From: Pedobacter sp. D749
Lineage (GTDB): Bacteria; Bacteroidota; Bacteroidia; Sphingobacteriales; Sphingobacteriaceae
Direction: 5' to 3'
Assembly: GCF_019317285.1 (NCBI RefSeq)
Contig: NZ_CP079218.1
Coordinates: 4,712,001 to 4,776,000, forward strand
Length of the DNA: 64,000 nucleotides
The notes beneath the pieces are model-generated. The model did no database searches, had not been told where the DNA came from, and saw nothing but the letters and a program-made list of their open reading frames with translations. Positions 16,882-26,290 of the stretch are shown in pieces (the stretch's first letter is position 1; every line of letters starts with the position of its first letter). Position numbers and translations under genes: made by a program.

Positions 16882-19377
16882 ATGAGTCAATCCAGTCCGT
16901 TTTTAAGTAATGATCAACTACTAGAAGTTTTTAATCACACCCATACCGCAACTGCTGTTCATGTTGGAGAAACAGCTATTATACAAGCCGCAAATGATGC
17001 GATGCTGCGCATTTGGGGAAAAGACAGGCGTGTGATCGGGAAATCCCTTGAAGATGCCCTGCCTGAATTAAAAGGCCAGCCTTTTGTTGAGATGTTCAGA
17101 AAAGTCTGGTTGGAAGGCCTTGTAATTTCAGGAAAAGATACTGCTGCCGACCTTGTTATTGACGGTGAGTTAAAGACCTTTTATTTTGATTTTGAATATC
17201 GGGCCATAAAAAACGACGAAGGTAAGACCATCTGTATTCTACATACCGCGATTGATGTAAGCGAGCGTGTATTGAGGAAGGAAGCTGTAGAAAGGGAGCA
17301 AGAGAAGAATGAAGCATTACAGCGCGAACAGGTACTGAACGAGGAACTTGCAGCCACAGTAGAAGAACTTGCGGCTACCAACGAAGAACTGGTGGCTACA
17401 AATGAAGAATTACAGGAAACACAGGAAACCTTACACGTTTTAAATAACGAACTCGAATTAAGGGTTGCAGAACGGTTTAACCAACTGTCGGAAAGCGAAA
17501 AACGCTTTAAAACCATGGCAGAAGGAACTGATATTTTTATTGCCGTTGGTGATGAGCAGGGAAATGCGATTTACTTTAATAAACCCTGGATTACCTTAAC
17601 CGGCAGATCAATGAATGATCTCCTTGCTTTTGGCTGGGCTGATCTGATCCACCCTGAAGACCGCGAGAGGTATTTAAACATTTATTTTTCAGCACTGGCA
17701 CAGAAAAAACCATTTACTGGCGAATTTAGAATCCTGACAAAAAAAGGTGATTACCGATGGTTGCTTGCAAGCGGCCCTCCACGTTTCCACACCGACGGAT
17801 CTTTTGCCGGTTACATCAGTTCGTGTATTGATGTTACCGAAAGAAAATTAATCGAGTTGGAACGGTTAAATTTAAATAAACTCATCGAAGCCAGTTCAGA
17901 GTTTATCGCTTTAGTCGGTTTAGATCTGTCTATCCAATATTTGAACCCTGCAGCTTTAAGGAAATTAGGTTGGACTAATATAAAGAACCGAAATATAATG
18001 GACTGTGTTTTCCCTGCAGACAGACCGGCCGCTCAAAAGCTTTTACCTGGGGTTTTGCAGGGTATCAATTTCAAACAGGAAATCCGCTTCTGGAACGAAA
18101 AAACAGGAAATCCATTTTGGATCGAATGGAATGGTTTTGCCATAAAAGATCAGGAAACAGATAAAATAACTGCGATTGCTACGGTAAGTCCGGATATTAC
18201 GGACCGAAAACTTTATCAGGAAGAACTTCAGGATATCAATATCGAAATGGCGGCGGCAAATGAGGAATTGGCCACTACCAACGAAGAACTCGCCCAAACA
18301 CATGAGGACCTGATCCAATACACCAAAAAGTTGGCCGATAGTGAAGAAAGGCTACTTCAGGCCATTGATACTGGCAGAATGGGTACCTGGAGCATCGACC
18401 CAAAAACATTCGAAATTACCGTATCGGGATTTGTTAAAAATTTACTCGGTTTGCCATTAGACGGGCCTGCTAAAATTGACGTCATCATGAGCGCGATCAA
18501 TCCCGATTATCATGATATACTGAATGCATCTTTAACAAACGCATTAAACAGCCACTCTTCAAGTGATAATGAATTTCCAATAAATAATTTAATCACCGGC
18601 GAAGAAAAATGGGTTAGAGCAACCGGGAGGGTATTTGTAGACCAGCATGGTAACGCAACAGAATATTCGGGTCTTTTTATTGATATCACGGAACAAAAAC
18701 TAGATGAACTTCGAAAAAATGATTTCATCGGGATGGTCAGTCATGAATTAAAAACACCATTAACAGCCATCAATGGCTTTGTTCAGGTTTTGCAGCGCAA
18801 GGCTAAAAAAGATCAGGACAATTATGAAATGATCGCTCTGGAAAAAACACATAGCCAGATCAGAAAAATGAGCACCATGATCAATGGTTTCTTAAATGTA
18901 TCACGTTTGGAATCTGGTAAGCTGCTTATCGAAAAAATCGACTTTAACTTAGATGAGTTGTTGAAAGAAACCATCGAAGAAACTTATATCTCACAATCTT
19001 CGCATCAAATTATATTAAATCCGGCCTGTGAGGTTAACATTAATGCCGATCGGGATAAAATCGGGAATGTGATTTCCAACCTGATCAGTAACGGAATAAA
19101 ATACTCCGATAATGGAACGCGCATCGAAATAACCTGCAAACTACTTGATGCTGAGGTTGAAATCCAGATTAAGGATGAGGGAATAGGCATAAAACCTGAT
19201 GATATTGACAAGCTTTTTGAACGTTATTACCGTGTTCAAGGCAATCATACGATCTCGGGCTTTGGTATAGGGCTTTATTTAAGCGCCGAAATTATTGAGC
19301 GGCATAGTGGCAGAATATGGGCTGAAAGTGAAGAAGGTAAAGGCTCTGTGTTTCATTTTACTTTGCCTTTGAGGTAA
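16882..19377 (+). CDS. Multi-PAS sensor histidine kinase (cytoplasmic, orphan)
   Basis: An 831-aa kinase without membrane helices. Order: PAS-like domain (about 10-130), a long coiled coil (about 135-210) built from repeated NEEL-type heptads, a PAS/PAC domain (about 210-325), another PAS domain (about 330-445), a second short NEEL coiled coil (about 450-490), a further PAS domain (about 490-610), HisKA with MVSHELKTPLTAINGF (His621), then HATPase with NLISNGIKYS, IKDEGIGI and GFGIGLYLSAEI. No response regulator gene is adjacent, so the partner is elsewhere. The repeated PAS units point to cytoplasmic redox, light or ligand sensing. Confidence 0.9.
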   Translation: MSQSSPFLSNDQLLEVFNHTHTATAVHVGETAIIQAANDAMLRIWGKDRRVIGKSLEDALPELKGQPFVEMFRKVWLEGLVISGKDTAADLVIDGELKTFYFDFEYRAIKNDEGKTICILHTAIDVSERVLRKEAVEREQEKNEALQREQVLNEELAATVEELAATNEELVATNEELQETQETLHVLNNELELRVAERFNQLSESEKRFKTMAEGTDIFIAVGDEQGNAIYFNKPWITLTGRSMNDLLAFGWADLIHPEDRERYLNIYFSALAQKKPFTGEFRILTKKGDYRWLLASGPPRFHTDGSFAGYISSCIDVTERKLIELERLNLNKLIEASSEFIALVGLDLSIQYLNPAALRKLGWTNIKNRNIMDCVFPADRPAAQKLLPGVLQGINFKQEIRFWNEKTGNPFWIEWNGFAIKDQETDKITAIATVSPDITDRKLYQEELQDINIEMAAANEELATTNEELAQTHEDLIQYTKKLADSEERLLQAIDTGRMGTWSIDPKTFEITVSGFVKNLLGLPLDGPAKIDVIMSAINPDYHDILNASLTNALNSHSSSDNEFPINNLITGEEKWVRATGRVFVDQHGNATEYSGLFIDITEQKLDELRKNDFIGMVSHELKTPLTAINGFVQVLQRKAKKDQDNYEMIALEKTHSQIRKMSTMINGFLNVSRLESGKLLIEKIDFNLDELLKETIEETYISQSSHQIILNPACEVNINADRDKIGNVISNLISNGIKYSDNGTRIEITCKLLDAEVEIQIKDEGIGIKPDDIDKLFERYYRVQGNHTISGFGIGLYLSAEIIERHSGRIWAESEEGKGSVFHFTLPLR

Positions 19378-19554
19378 TTTATAACAGCTTTTACCGCAAA
19401 GATTACTAAGGTTTTCGAAAGGGGCGCAGAGGTTTTTAAAAAAAAGCGATTAATTTCGAGGCTAATGAACTAACCCTTCGACTACGCTCAGGGTGACAAT
19501 ACGCGGAGGGTATTCCGTGTTTTATATGTTGCCGTGGCTAAACAAAGAGAGATC

Positions 19555-19630
19555 TGTCATTCTGAGTGCAACGAAGAATCTTTCTCTCTAAGCATGAAAT
19601 GAAAGATTCTTCACTGCGTTCAGAATGACA
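19555..19630. repeat. Long imperfect inverted repeat (dispersed intergenic repeat type)
   Basis: Arms at 19555-19584 (starting TGTCATTCTGAGTGCAACGA) and 19601-19630 (ending CGTTCAGAATGACA) are near-perfect inverted copies with a 16-base loop. Just before it, at about 19470-19500, lies CCCTTCGACTACGCTCAGGG, another inverted repeat. Such elements are common between genes in Pedobacter-like genomes (recalled, not searched). Here it lies between the convergent ends of the PAS kinase and hutU genes and could also end transcription on both strands. Confidence 0.7.
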
Positions 19631-19655
19631 ACAAAAGCCTCTGTCGTAAAAAAGC

Positions 19656-21662
19656 CTACCCTATTCCCAAGCCATTCAATAGTTCTTCATCGACTAAGTT
19701 GGGCAGCGTAACTTTCAAAGTACCCGTGCGTTCCATTTCGCGTTCGATGGCAAAACGGGCTTCCTTATTACGGGACCAGCTTCTCCGGGCAATTCCATTG
19801 TTTACATCATAAAAAAGCATGCTCTGCAATTTTTCTGCAGCTTGTTCGGTTCCATCAAGCACCATTCCGAAACCACCGTTTATCACTTCGCCCCAGCCTA
19901 CGCCACCGCCGTTGTGGATCGAAACCCAGGTTGCACCCCTAAAACTATCGCCAATCACATTATGGATGGCCATATCGGCGGTAAACCTGCTTCCATCGTA
20001 AATATTGCTGGTTTCCCTAAAAGGCGAATCTGTTCCGCTCACATCATGATGATCCCTGCCTAAAATTACAGGAGCTAATAATTCGCCGGTTTTAATGGCT
20101 TCATTAAATCGCAGTGCGATTTTTGCACGACCTTCAGCATCAGCATATAGAATGCGGGCTTTTGAACCAACCACCAACCTGTTTTCTTTTGCTGCCGTAA
20201 TCCAGTTGATGTTGTCCTGTAATTGCTGCTGTATTTCTGAGGGTGCACTCAGTTTGATTTCTTCCATTACTTCTTTTGCCATGCGATCGGTTAAATCGAG
20301 ATCCTTTTCATTTCCCGAGGCACAAACCCACCTGAATGGACCGAAACCATAATCGAAACATAATGGCCCTAAAATATCTTCTACATAAGATGGATACCTA
20401 AAATCGACACCATTTTCCGACATCACATCCGCACCTGCCCTACTGCATTCCAGTAAAAAAGCATTTCCATAATCGAAAAAATAAGTTCCCTTAGTAGTAT
20501 GTTTGTTAACGCTGGCAGCATGCCTTTTTAACGAATCCTGAACGTTAATTCTAAATTGATCAGCTGCGTTGGCAATCATTTCATTGGCTTCTTCAAAACT
20601 TAAACCTGCGGGATAATAGCCACCAGAGTAAGGATTATGAAGCGAAGTTTGGTCGGAACCAATCGCAACCTCAATATTTTCCTGATCAAAACGCTCCCAA
20701 ACATCTACAACATTTCCAATGTAAGCCAATGAAACCGTTTGTTTTTCACTTTGAGCCAATAAAACCCTTTTCACCAGCTCATCCAAATTATCAATCAGCT
20801 CATCAACCCAACCTTGTTGATGCCTTTTGGTCGCCGCTTTCGGATTTACCTCGGCACATACCGTGATACAGCCCACAATATTACCAGCTTTGGTTTGCGC
20901 TCCACTCATGCCTCCTAAGCCGGCCGTAAGGAAAATTTTACCGGCGGTATCTTTTCCATAAAAACCTTTTTTACGGAAAGCATTCATCAAAGTAATCGCA
21001 GTACCATGAACAATGCCTTGAGGCCCAATATACATATACGAACCAGCAGTCATTTGCCCATACTGGGTTACGCCTAAAGCGTTAAACTTTTCAAGATCTT
21101 CAGGCGAAGAATAATTCGGTATCATCATGCCATTAGTTACCACTACCCTGGGTGCTGCAGTGCTGGAAGGAAATAATCCCTGCGGATGTCCACTGTAAAT
21201 ATTCAGCGTTTGCTGATCAGTCATTGTGGCAAGATATTGCATGGTGAGTAAATATTGTGCCCAATTTTGGAATACACTACCATTGCCACCATAAGTAATC
21301 AGCTCTTCCGGATGCTGAGCGATTGCCGGATCCAGATTATTCTGGATCATGAGCATAATGGCGGCAGCATGTGGCGTACGGCAAGGATATTCAGTTATAG
21401 ACCTTGCATAAATGGCATAATCGGGCATAAAACGGTACATGTAGATATGTCCGTAGTTTTCCAGTTCACTTAAAAACTCTTGCGCCAGTTCCTGATGCCA
21501 TGCTTCAGGGAAATAACGCAGCGCATTTTTAATGCTCAGTTTTTTTTCCGTTGCATTTAATACCGCTCTCCTTACCGGCGCATGACTTAATTGCTCATTT
21601 CTTATTTTTTTTGCGGGTAAAACCGAAGGAATACCTGCCAATAGCTGTGCTTTAAAATCCAT
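19656..21662 (-). CDS. hutU: Urocanate hydratase
   Basis: A 668-aa NAD-dependent enzyme that converts urocanate to imidazolonepropionate, the second step of histidine breakdown. Visible motifs include the YMYIGPQGIVHGT segment, the NAD-binding GLGGMSGAQTKAGNIVG, FRWVCASGNEKDLDLTD (conserved Cys region) and ATWVSIHNGGGVGWGEVING. At 668 residues it is longer than the roughly 550-residue proteobacterial enzyme and fits the long Bacteroidota form. It lies 18 bases downstream of hutH on the same strand. hutI and hutG are not in the window. Confidence 0.95.
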   Translation of the reverse strand: MDFKAQLLAGIPSVLPAKKIRNEQLSHAPVRRAVLNATEKKLSIKNALRYFPEAWHQELAQEFLSELENYGHIYMYRFMPDYAIYARSITEYPCRTPHAAAIMLMIQNNLDPAIAQHPEELITYGGNGSVFQNWAQYLLTMQYLATMTDQQTLNIYSGHPQGLFPSSTAAPRVVVTNGMMIPNYSSPEDLEKFNALGVTQYGQMTAGSYMYIGPQGIVHGTAITLMNAFRKKGFYGKDTAGKIFLTAGLGGMSGAQTKAGNIVGCITVCAEVNPKAATKRHQQGWVDELIDNLDELVKRVLLAQSEKQTVSLAYIGNVVDVWERFDQENIEVAIGSDQTSLHNPYSGGYYPAGLSFEEANEMIANAADQFRINVQDSLKRHAASVNKHTTKGTYFFDYGNAFLLECSRAGADVMSENGVDFRYPSYVEDILGPLCFDYGFGPFRWVCASGNEKDLDLTDRMAKEVMEEIKLSAPSEIQQQLQDNINWITAAKENRLVVGSKARILYADAEGRAKIALRFNEAIKTGELLAPVILGRDHHDVSGTDSPFRETSNIYDGSRFTADMAIHNVIGDSFRGATWVSIHNGGGVGWGEVINGGFGMVLDGTEQAAEKLQSMLFYDVNNGIARRSWSRNKEARFAIEREMERTGTLKVTLPNLVDEELLNGLGIG

Positions 21663-21680
21663 TTCCTGTAATTTTAACTC

Positions 21681-23213
21681 TTATAAATCCTGTTCTGCAT
21701 TGATTGCGGTGGCTACAATTTTACCTTGCTGTACCATTTGAATGGCATTTCCCATCCTATCATACATAATCTGATCTTCTTCAAAATGATCGATTTCAGT
21801 ACGCACAAAATCATGTACCGCAGCCAAAATCTTCCCAGGCTTTAATGGATGATGATAATCAACGGCCTGTGCAGCACAGAACAATTCGATACCAAGGATT
21901 TTTTCTACGTTTTCGATTACCTGTAAGGCTTTACGACCACTGATGGAACCCATGCTTACATGATCTTCCTGACCCAATGAAGTTGGTATACTATCGGCGC
22001 TGGCCGGGAAACAAAGACCTTTATTTTCGCTGGCCAAAGCTGCCGAGGTATATTGAACAATCATAAAACCAGAATTTAATCCGGTTTCTTTCATCAGCAA
22101 TTTCGGCACGCCAGGCGTATTTCCTTCCAGAGAGAGGTAAATCCTTCTGTCACTGATGTTGCCGATTTCAGAAGCGGCTAAACAGGCATAATCAAGCGGT
22201 AAAGCCAATGGCTGACCGTGAAAATTACCTCCGCTGATGGTTAGATCATCGTTAAATATGACAGGATTATCGGTTACTGAATTGAGTTCGATTTCCAACG
22301 CTTCTTTTAAATGCATCCATGCCGTTCTGGAGGCACCATGTACCTGTGGAATACACCTTAAAGAATAAGGATCCTGTACTTTGGCACAATCGGCATGCGA
22401 TTTCATGATTTCAGAACCTTGTAACAGCTTACGTACCTGTTCTGCCACGGCAATATTTGCGGGGTATGGTCTTAGTTGATGAAGTTGTGCATGAAAAGGT
22501 TTTTCCGATCCCTGCAAACCTTCAATCATCAATGCTGCTATAATATCAGCAGAATTCAGCACATTTTCTAAACGTTGTACTACCTTGACGGCATGCGCGG
22601 CAATAAACTGCGTTCCGTTGATTAAAGCCAAACCTTCTTTTGGGCCTAATTGCAAAGGCTGTATCCCATGTGCTGTTAAAAGTTGAGTTGTGGCAATAAT
22701 TCCCCCTTTATAATGCACCTTACCCAAGCCAATTAAAGGCAAAAAGAGGTGAGATAAAGGAGCAAGATCGCCAGAGGCACCAACAGAACCTTGTTTGGGC
22801 ACCACAGGAATGGCACCGGTTTCTAAAAACCAGATCATCCGGTCAAGCGTTTCGATTTTAATGCCTGAGTAGCCCTGAGCTAAAGCCTGCAGTTTTAAAA
22901 CCAGCATCAGTTTTGATATTTCGCTATCTATCGGCTCGCCTACACCGACAGCATGACTCTTTAAAATATTTTCCTGTAGTTTACGGGTATCAACTGCCGA
23001 AATCATAGAAGTACAAAGTGGTCCGAAGCCCGTATTGATGCCATAAACAGCCTTACCTGAAACCGCAATACGCTCTACCACCTTGCTGCTTTCGAGTACT
23101 TTTACCCGTGTGCTTTCGCTTAATATGCCTTTCACTTCACCGTTGCTGATGGCCAAAGCCAGTTTAGCGGTTAAATGGTCTGTTCCGTAATTAAAAATCT
23201 GTTGCTCACTCAT
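21681..23213 (-). CDS. hutH: Histidine ammonia-lyase
   Basis: A 510-aa enzyme that removes ammonia from histidine to give urocanate. The self-forming MIO cofactor triad Ala-Ser-Gly is at residues 146-148 in GSVGASGDLAPLSH. YGINTGFGPL near residue 58 and the GNFHGQPLALPLD segment are also family hallmarks. It is the first gene of the hutH-hutU operon and is divergent from a LysR regulator gene 76 bases away, which is probably its regulator. Confidence 0.96.
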   Translation of the reverse strand: MSEQQIFNYGTDHLTAKLALAISNGEVKGILSESTRVKVLESSKVVERIAVSGKAVYGINTGFGPLCTSMISAVDTRKLQENILKSHAVGVGEPIDSEISKLMLVLKLQALAQGYSGIKIETLDRMIWFLETGAIPVVPKQGSVGASGDLAPLSHLFLPLIGLGKVHYKGGIIATTQLLTAHGIQPLQLGPKEGLALINGTQFIAAHAVKVVQRLENVLNSADIIAALMIEGLQGSEKPFHAQLHQLRPYPANIAVAEQVRKLLQGSEIMKSHADCAKVQDPYSLRCIPQVHGASRTAWMHLKEALEIELNSVTDNPVIFNDDLTISGGNFHGQPLALPLDYACLAASEIGNISDRRIYLSLEGNTPGVPKLLMKETGLNSGFMIVQYTSAALASENKGLCFPASADSIPTSLGQEDHVSMGSISGRKALQVIENVEKILGIELFCAAQAVDYHHPLKPGKILAAVHDFVRTEIDHFEEDQIMYDRMGNAIQMVQQGKIVATAINAEQDL

Positions 23214-23243
23214 ATCATAAAGGTTTTAAACAAAAATAAGCCC

Positions 23244-23268
23244 TATATTTGATACCTATAAATACCAA
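23244..23268. promoter_or_regulatory. Candidate LysR operator overlapping a TAnnTTTG promoter box (hutH / lysR divergence)
   Basis: In the 76-base gap between hutH and the LysR gene, TATATTTG at 23244-23251 fits the Bacteroidota minus-7 consensus on the plus strand. Overlapping it, TTGATA-N8-TACCAA at 23249-23268 is an interrupted dyad of the kind LysR proteins bind. An overlapping operator and promoter would suit autoregulation plus divergent control of hutH. No clear minus-33 box was seen, so this is a candidate only. Confidence 0.4.
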
Positions 23269-23289
23269 TTACATCATCATGTAATAACC

Positions 23290-24183
23290 ATGAGTTATCA
23301 GATAGAGCTTAGGCATTTAAAATATTTTCAGGTTTTGGCAGAAGAACTGAAGTTTAGAAAGGCTGCCGACCGCCTGTTTATTTCGCAACCGGGATTAAGC
23401 CGGCAGATTAAACAGATGGAGGAAATTTTTAACGCACCACTCTTTGATCGGAACAAGAAAAAAGTTACACTTACCGAAGCTGGCCTTTACCTTAAAGATG
23501 AAGTAGATTTTATGTTCAGTCATATCGAGAATATAAAAAAACAGCTGACCAATATTACAGAAGGCAAACAGGGCGAACTACGCATCGGTTTTTTAGGTTC
23601 GGCGGCACAAAAAATTGTACCGGAAGTTATTTTTAAACTGAACAAAGATTTTCCGGAGATCAGAACCAATCTGGATGAAATGCCCAATAAACTACAGATC
23701 GAATTACTGGAAAAAGACATGCTCGACATGGGTTTTGTGCGGATGCAGCAGTTTAAACCTGATATTTCTAAACACATGATCCACCAGGATACTTTTTCGC
23801 TGGTATTGCCTAAAAGCCACCCGATGAAAAAGGCAAGTTTTGAAGTGGTAAAAAAACTGGGTGACGAGCCCTTTATTTTTTTCTCGAGCGATGACAGTCC
23901 ATTCTACTACGACCTGATGATGAGTATATGTGAAGATCATGGTTTTAAACCCAAAACTTACCATAAATCGGTTAACGCACTCACCATTTACAAACTGGTA
24001 GAAGAAGGTCTGGGAATTGCCATTGTGCCCACTGCCCTGCAATATGGCTATCAGGAAAATGTGAAGTTTGTGGAGCTTAAACATATTCCACAAAGAACAG
24101 AGCTATATATGATCTGGAAAGAATCTAATCGCAACCCGGCACTAAAAAATGTGATTAAACTGTTGTTGGAGGATAAAGTTTAG
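23290..24183 (+). CDS. LysR-family transcriptional regulator, probable hut regulator
   Basis: A 297-aa regulator with an N-terminal helix-turn-helix (RHLKYFQVLAEELKFRKAAD through FISQPGLSRQIKQMEE) and an effector-binding domain from about residue 90 starting GELRIGFLGSAAQKIVPEV. The divergent hutH-hutU operon next to it is the natural target; a role in histidine use is inferred from position only. It marks the last ordinary gene before the T6SS-linked region. Confidence 0.88.
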   Translation: MSYQIELRHLKYFQVLAEELKFRKAADRLFISQPGLSRQIKQMEEIFNAPLFDRNKKKVTLTEAGLYLKDEVDFMFSHIENIKKQLTNITEGKQGELRIGFLGSAAQKIVPEVIFKLNKDFPEIRTNLDEMPNKLQIELLEKDMLDMGFVRMQQFKPDISKHMIHQDTFSLVLPKSHPMKKASFEVVKKLGDEPFIFFSSDDSPFYYDLMMSICEDHGFKPKTYHKSVNALTIYKLVEEGLGIAIVPTALQYGYQENVKFVELKHIPQRTELYMIWKESNRNPALKNVIKLLLEDKV

Positions 24184-24211
24184 GCTGTTTACGCTAGAAA
24201 TTCTATTTGCT

Positions 24212-24829
24212 TTAAAAATGAGTAAAAAAGAAGCTTAAGTTTATCTGATTATATTTTTTTTCAACTATATTTTGGAAAGCCTTTAATGTTTCGTTTGCTC
24301 TAAGAAAGTTGATAATGTTTTGTTCTTGTTCTTCCTCACGGCTTATGGCAGAGTTAATATAATCATCTCTATCAATTTTTGCGCCCGGAGATGTTAAATC
24401 CTGCTCATCATATTCTTGAGACTTCAGAATATGTATAATTTCTTCCATGTTAATCAATACTTCAGATATAGACTCAAAACCTTTATCATGATAAAATTCG
24501 ATTATGGAAGCACATAATAGCGCTATTTGAACTGCAATTGTGGCATCTACTGTAGCATATTCTTCGTAAGACGGAGCCAACTCATAAAAATCCTCGGCTA
24601 GACTGTTCAGCTTTTTGTCAGGATCCGAAAACAAAACCCTAAACATTTCATCATAAAGGTTATTTATTTTTGCTTCTCCTGACTTAAACTTTGCTGAATA
24701 CACCGAGGAATCATGACCAACCTCGATGCTAAACTGATGATACAATTGCTTTACACGGCCTAAACAGGTTAGCAAAAATTTCATCTGTATATTGAAATTT
24801 TCTTGATGTAAATTTTCGACAACGTTCAT
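24212..24829 (-). CDS. DUF416-like (YjaG-type) protein
   Basis: A 205-aa mostly helical soluble protein. The second half follows the DUF416 layout known from E. coli YjaG: an aliphatic helix with a D-A-pair region (TVDATIAVQIALLCASIIEF), then a helix, a charged segment around residues 145-165 and EEEQEQNIINFLRAN, matching the E-rich helix and LRA motif of that family. Similarity was judged by eye only. DUF416 genes are often found in toxin-immunity arrays; here it is the last member of the array downstream of the Rhs effector. Function is unknown. Confidence 0.55.
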   Translation of the reverse strand: MNVVENLHQENFNIQMKFLLTCLGRVKQLYHQFSIEVGHDSSVYSAKFKSGEAKINNLYDEMFRVLFSDPDKKLNSLAEDFYELAPSYEEYATVDATIAVQIALLCASIIEFYHDKGFESISEVLINMEEIIHILKSQEYDEQDLTSPGAKIDRDDYINSAISREEEQEQNIINFLRANETLKAFQNIVEKKYNQINLSFFFTHF

Positions 24830-24881
24830 ATATTTATTATTATTCTATTCATTATCCTAAACTTAAGAATTTAGGCTACTA

Positions 24882-24995
24882 CTATAACAACAAATCAATA
24901 TCCTCTCCAAACTGACTTTTGATTTCAGAAACAACTTCGTCGATTGTCCATTTGTTCTCGGTATCTACGGTCCTTACACGAGAGATACGGATAAT
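24882..24995 (-). pseudogene. Remnant of a C-terminal coding segment
   Basis: Between two small genes, the minus strand reads 36 codons ending in TAG at 24882 that look protein-coding: a basic IRISRVRTVDTENKW followed by an amphipathic TIDEVVSEIKSQFGEDIDLL. Stops lie immediately upstream and no start exists, so this is the tail of a gene whose body was lost. The parent family is not recognised. Confidence 0.45.
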
Positions 24996-25035
24996 TCACT
25001 ATTCCCATCATTATATATTTCAAGATAACATATGC

Positions 25036-25470
25036 TTATTGAACTGCTAGATCCTCAATATCAAAACCTTGATCTACCTGGCAATAAATGAACATATCTG
25101 GATATTCTTCTTTTGCCTCAAAAATCATTGAAATTACATTATCAAGATAAAAGATGATATTTTTCAACTTCAATTGTGCCTTTAAATCTGAATAATCTTT
25201 AGCTCTTGTGTTATTTACAGATTCTGAATATGCAGCATCTGTCAACTCAACAGCAATGTTCATTTTTAAATTATCAAGTGTCATTTCAGTTAATTGATTA
25301 ACTAATCTGCCAGCCTCATCTAACAATTCAGAAAAATCCTCAATTTTAGCATTGCTTTTTTCGGCATCAAAGATTATTGGTATATGTTCATTAATAGAAA
25401 TTGAATAATTCCCTATTAACTTACCATCTAAAATTTCAAATCCGCTTAAGTGTTTATTAATTAAATCCAT
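25036..25470 (-). CDS. Small acidic protein, putative immunity protein
   Basis: A 144-aa acidic soluble protein of unrecognised family. It opens with a strand-rich segment containing GKLIGNYSISINEHIPIIFD (residues about 16-35) and continues as mostly helical, ending with DMFIYCQVDQGFDIEDL. Size, acidity, AT-rich DNA and position among SUKH-type genes downstream of an Rhs effector fit an immunity protein. The ATG at 25470 is well placed. No catalytic motif is visible. Confidence 0.6.
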   Translation of the reverse strand: MDLINKHLSGFEILDGKLIGNYSISINEHIPIIFDAEKSNAKIEDFSELLDEAGRLVNQLTEMTLDNLKMNIAVELTDAAYSESVNNTRAKDYSDLKAQLKLKNIIFYLDNVISMIFEAKEEYPDMFIYCQVDQGFDIEDLAVQ

Positions 25471-25496
25471 AATTTTTGCTACATGTAATTAAAAAA

Positions 25497-25580
25497 TTAG
25501 GTTGGATTAAGATTAATATAGAATTCACAACCAGTTAAGGCATTATAATCAATTGGAAAAAAAGAATTGAAATTAAATAA
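25497..25580 (-). pseudogene. Remnant of a C-terminal coding segment
   Basis: Minus-strand sequence ending in TAA at 25497 reads about 27 codons with coding character, ending FPIDYNALTGCEFYINLNPT. It has no start and overlaps the 3' end of the SUKH gene in another frame. It probably derives from a displaced toxin or immunity gene. Confidence 0.3.
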
Positions 25581-26109
25581 ATAGCTTCAGAACGGGCTCT
25601 TCTAATTCTCCTTTCAAGACCAATATGTATTTTTCAAAAAACTCCCCTAATGAATTAGCCAATGTGACCGGATCTTCATATTCAGGTTCACTTCCTGTAA
25701 CGATATGTCCTTTATTTTCCCCGTCAAGAACAATTGCGACATACGAATAGTCGCTTTTAACAGACATCATGAAAGGTAAATGGTTGTTCCAAAATTCGAT
25801 CACGCCCTTTTTCTCCTCTTCGTTCGAATATTCTAAACTTTGCAATTCAAATTCATTCCAGGCGAATCCCTCTCCATTATTTAGCTTAAAGTAATCCTTT
25901 AACGAAATAAACCATATGTTATCTTCAGCATTTGCAAGCAGATCAAAATACTCGACAAAGTCAAGAAATGATTTAGGAGTTTTAGATATTCTTTCCTTTA
26001 CCATATCTTCAGCTGTAGCGGTATTTATCTTCACTTGATTTTCTTCAAATCGCCAATTACACGCTATAAGGGTATTAGTAAATTTTATATGATTCATAAC
26101 AATTGGCAT
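25573..26109 (-). CDS. SMI1/KNR4 (SUKH) family immunity-type protein
   Basis: A 178-aa protein with the SUKH pattern: a strand-helix start, the WFISLKDYFKLN segment (residues about 65-76), then LPFMMSVKSDYSYVAIVLDG followed by GHIVTGSEPEYEDPVTLANSLGEFFEKY, the typical display strand and final helix. SUKH proteins are the best-known immunity superfamily of bacterial polymorphic toxins, often neutralising nucleases. It stands in a row of similar small genes downstream of the Rhs effector, without its own visible cognate toxin, so it may be an orphan immunity gene. Confidence 0.75.
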   Translation of the reverse strand: MPIVMNHIKFTNTLIACNWRFEENQVKINTATAEDMVKERISKTPKSFLDFVEYFDLLANAEDNIWFISLKDYFKLNNGEGFAWNEFELQSLEYSNEEEKKGVIEFWNNHLPFMMSVKSDYSYVAIVLDGENKGHIVTGSEPEYEDPVTLANSLGEFFEKYILVLKGELEEPVLKLFI

Positions 26110-26188
26110 TTGAAAAATAAATTTTTATTACATGGCGATACCTTGTATACTAAAATTAATTCTTTCTATGATATTAATTATAAACAGT

Positions 26189-26290
26189 CTAATTGATATT
26201 TCGCTGATAACTTCCTGAATTGTTATTATTCGAAGTATAATCAAATTGTTTTTGATCAAGTAATTCTAATCTTAGGCCTTCGATCGAAAA
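26189..26290 (-). pseudogene. In-frame coding-like extension beyond the SUKH stop codon
   Basis: Directly after the TGA that ends the SUKH gene, the same frame continues for 32 sense codons (FSIEGLRLELLDQKQFDYTS and on) before TAG at 26189. The residue mix is protein-like. This may be the old C-terminus cut off by a nonsense mutation, or chance in AT-rich DNA. Confidence 0.3.
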
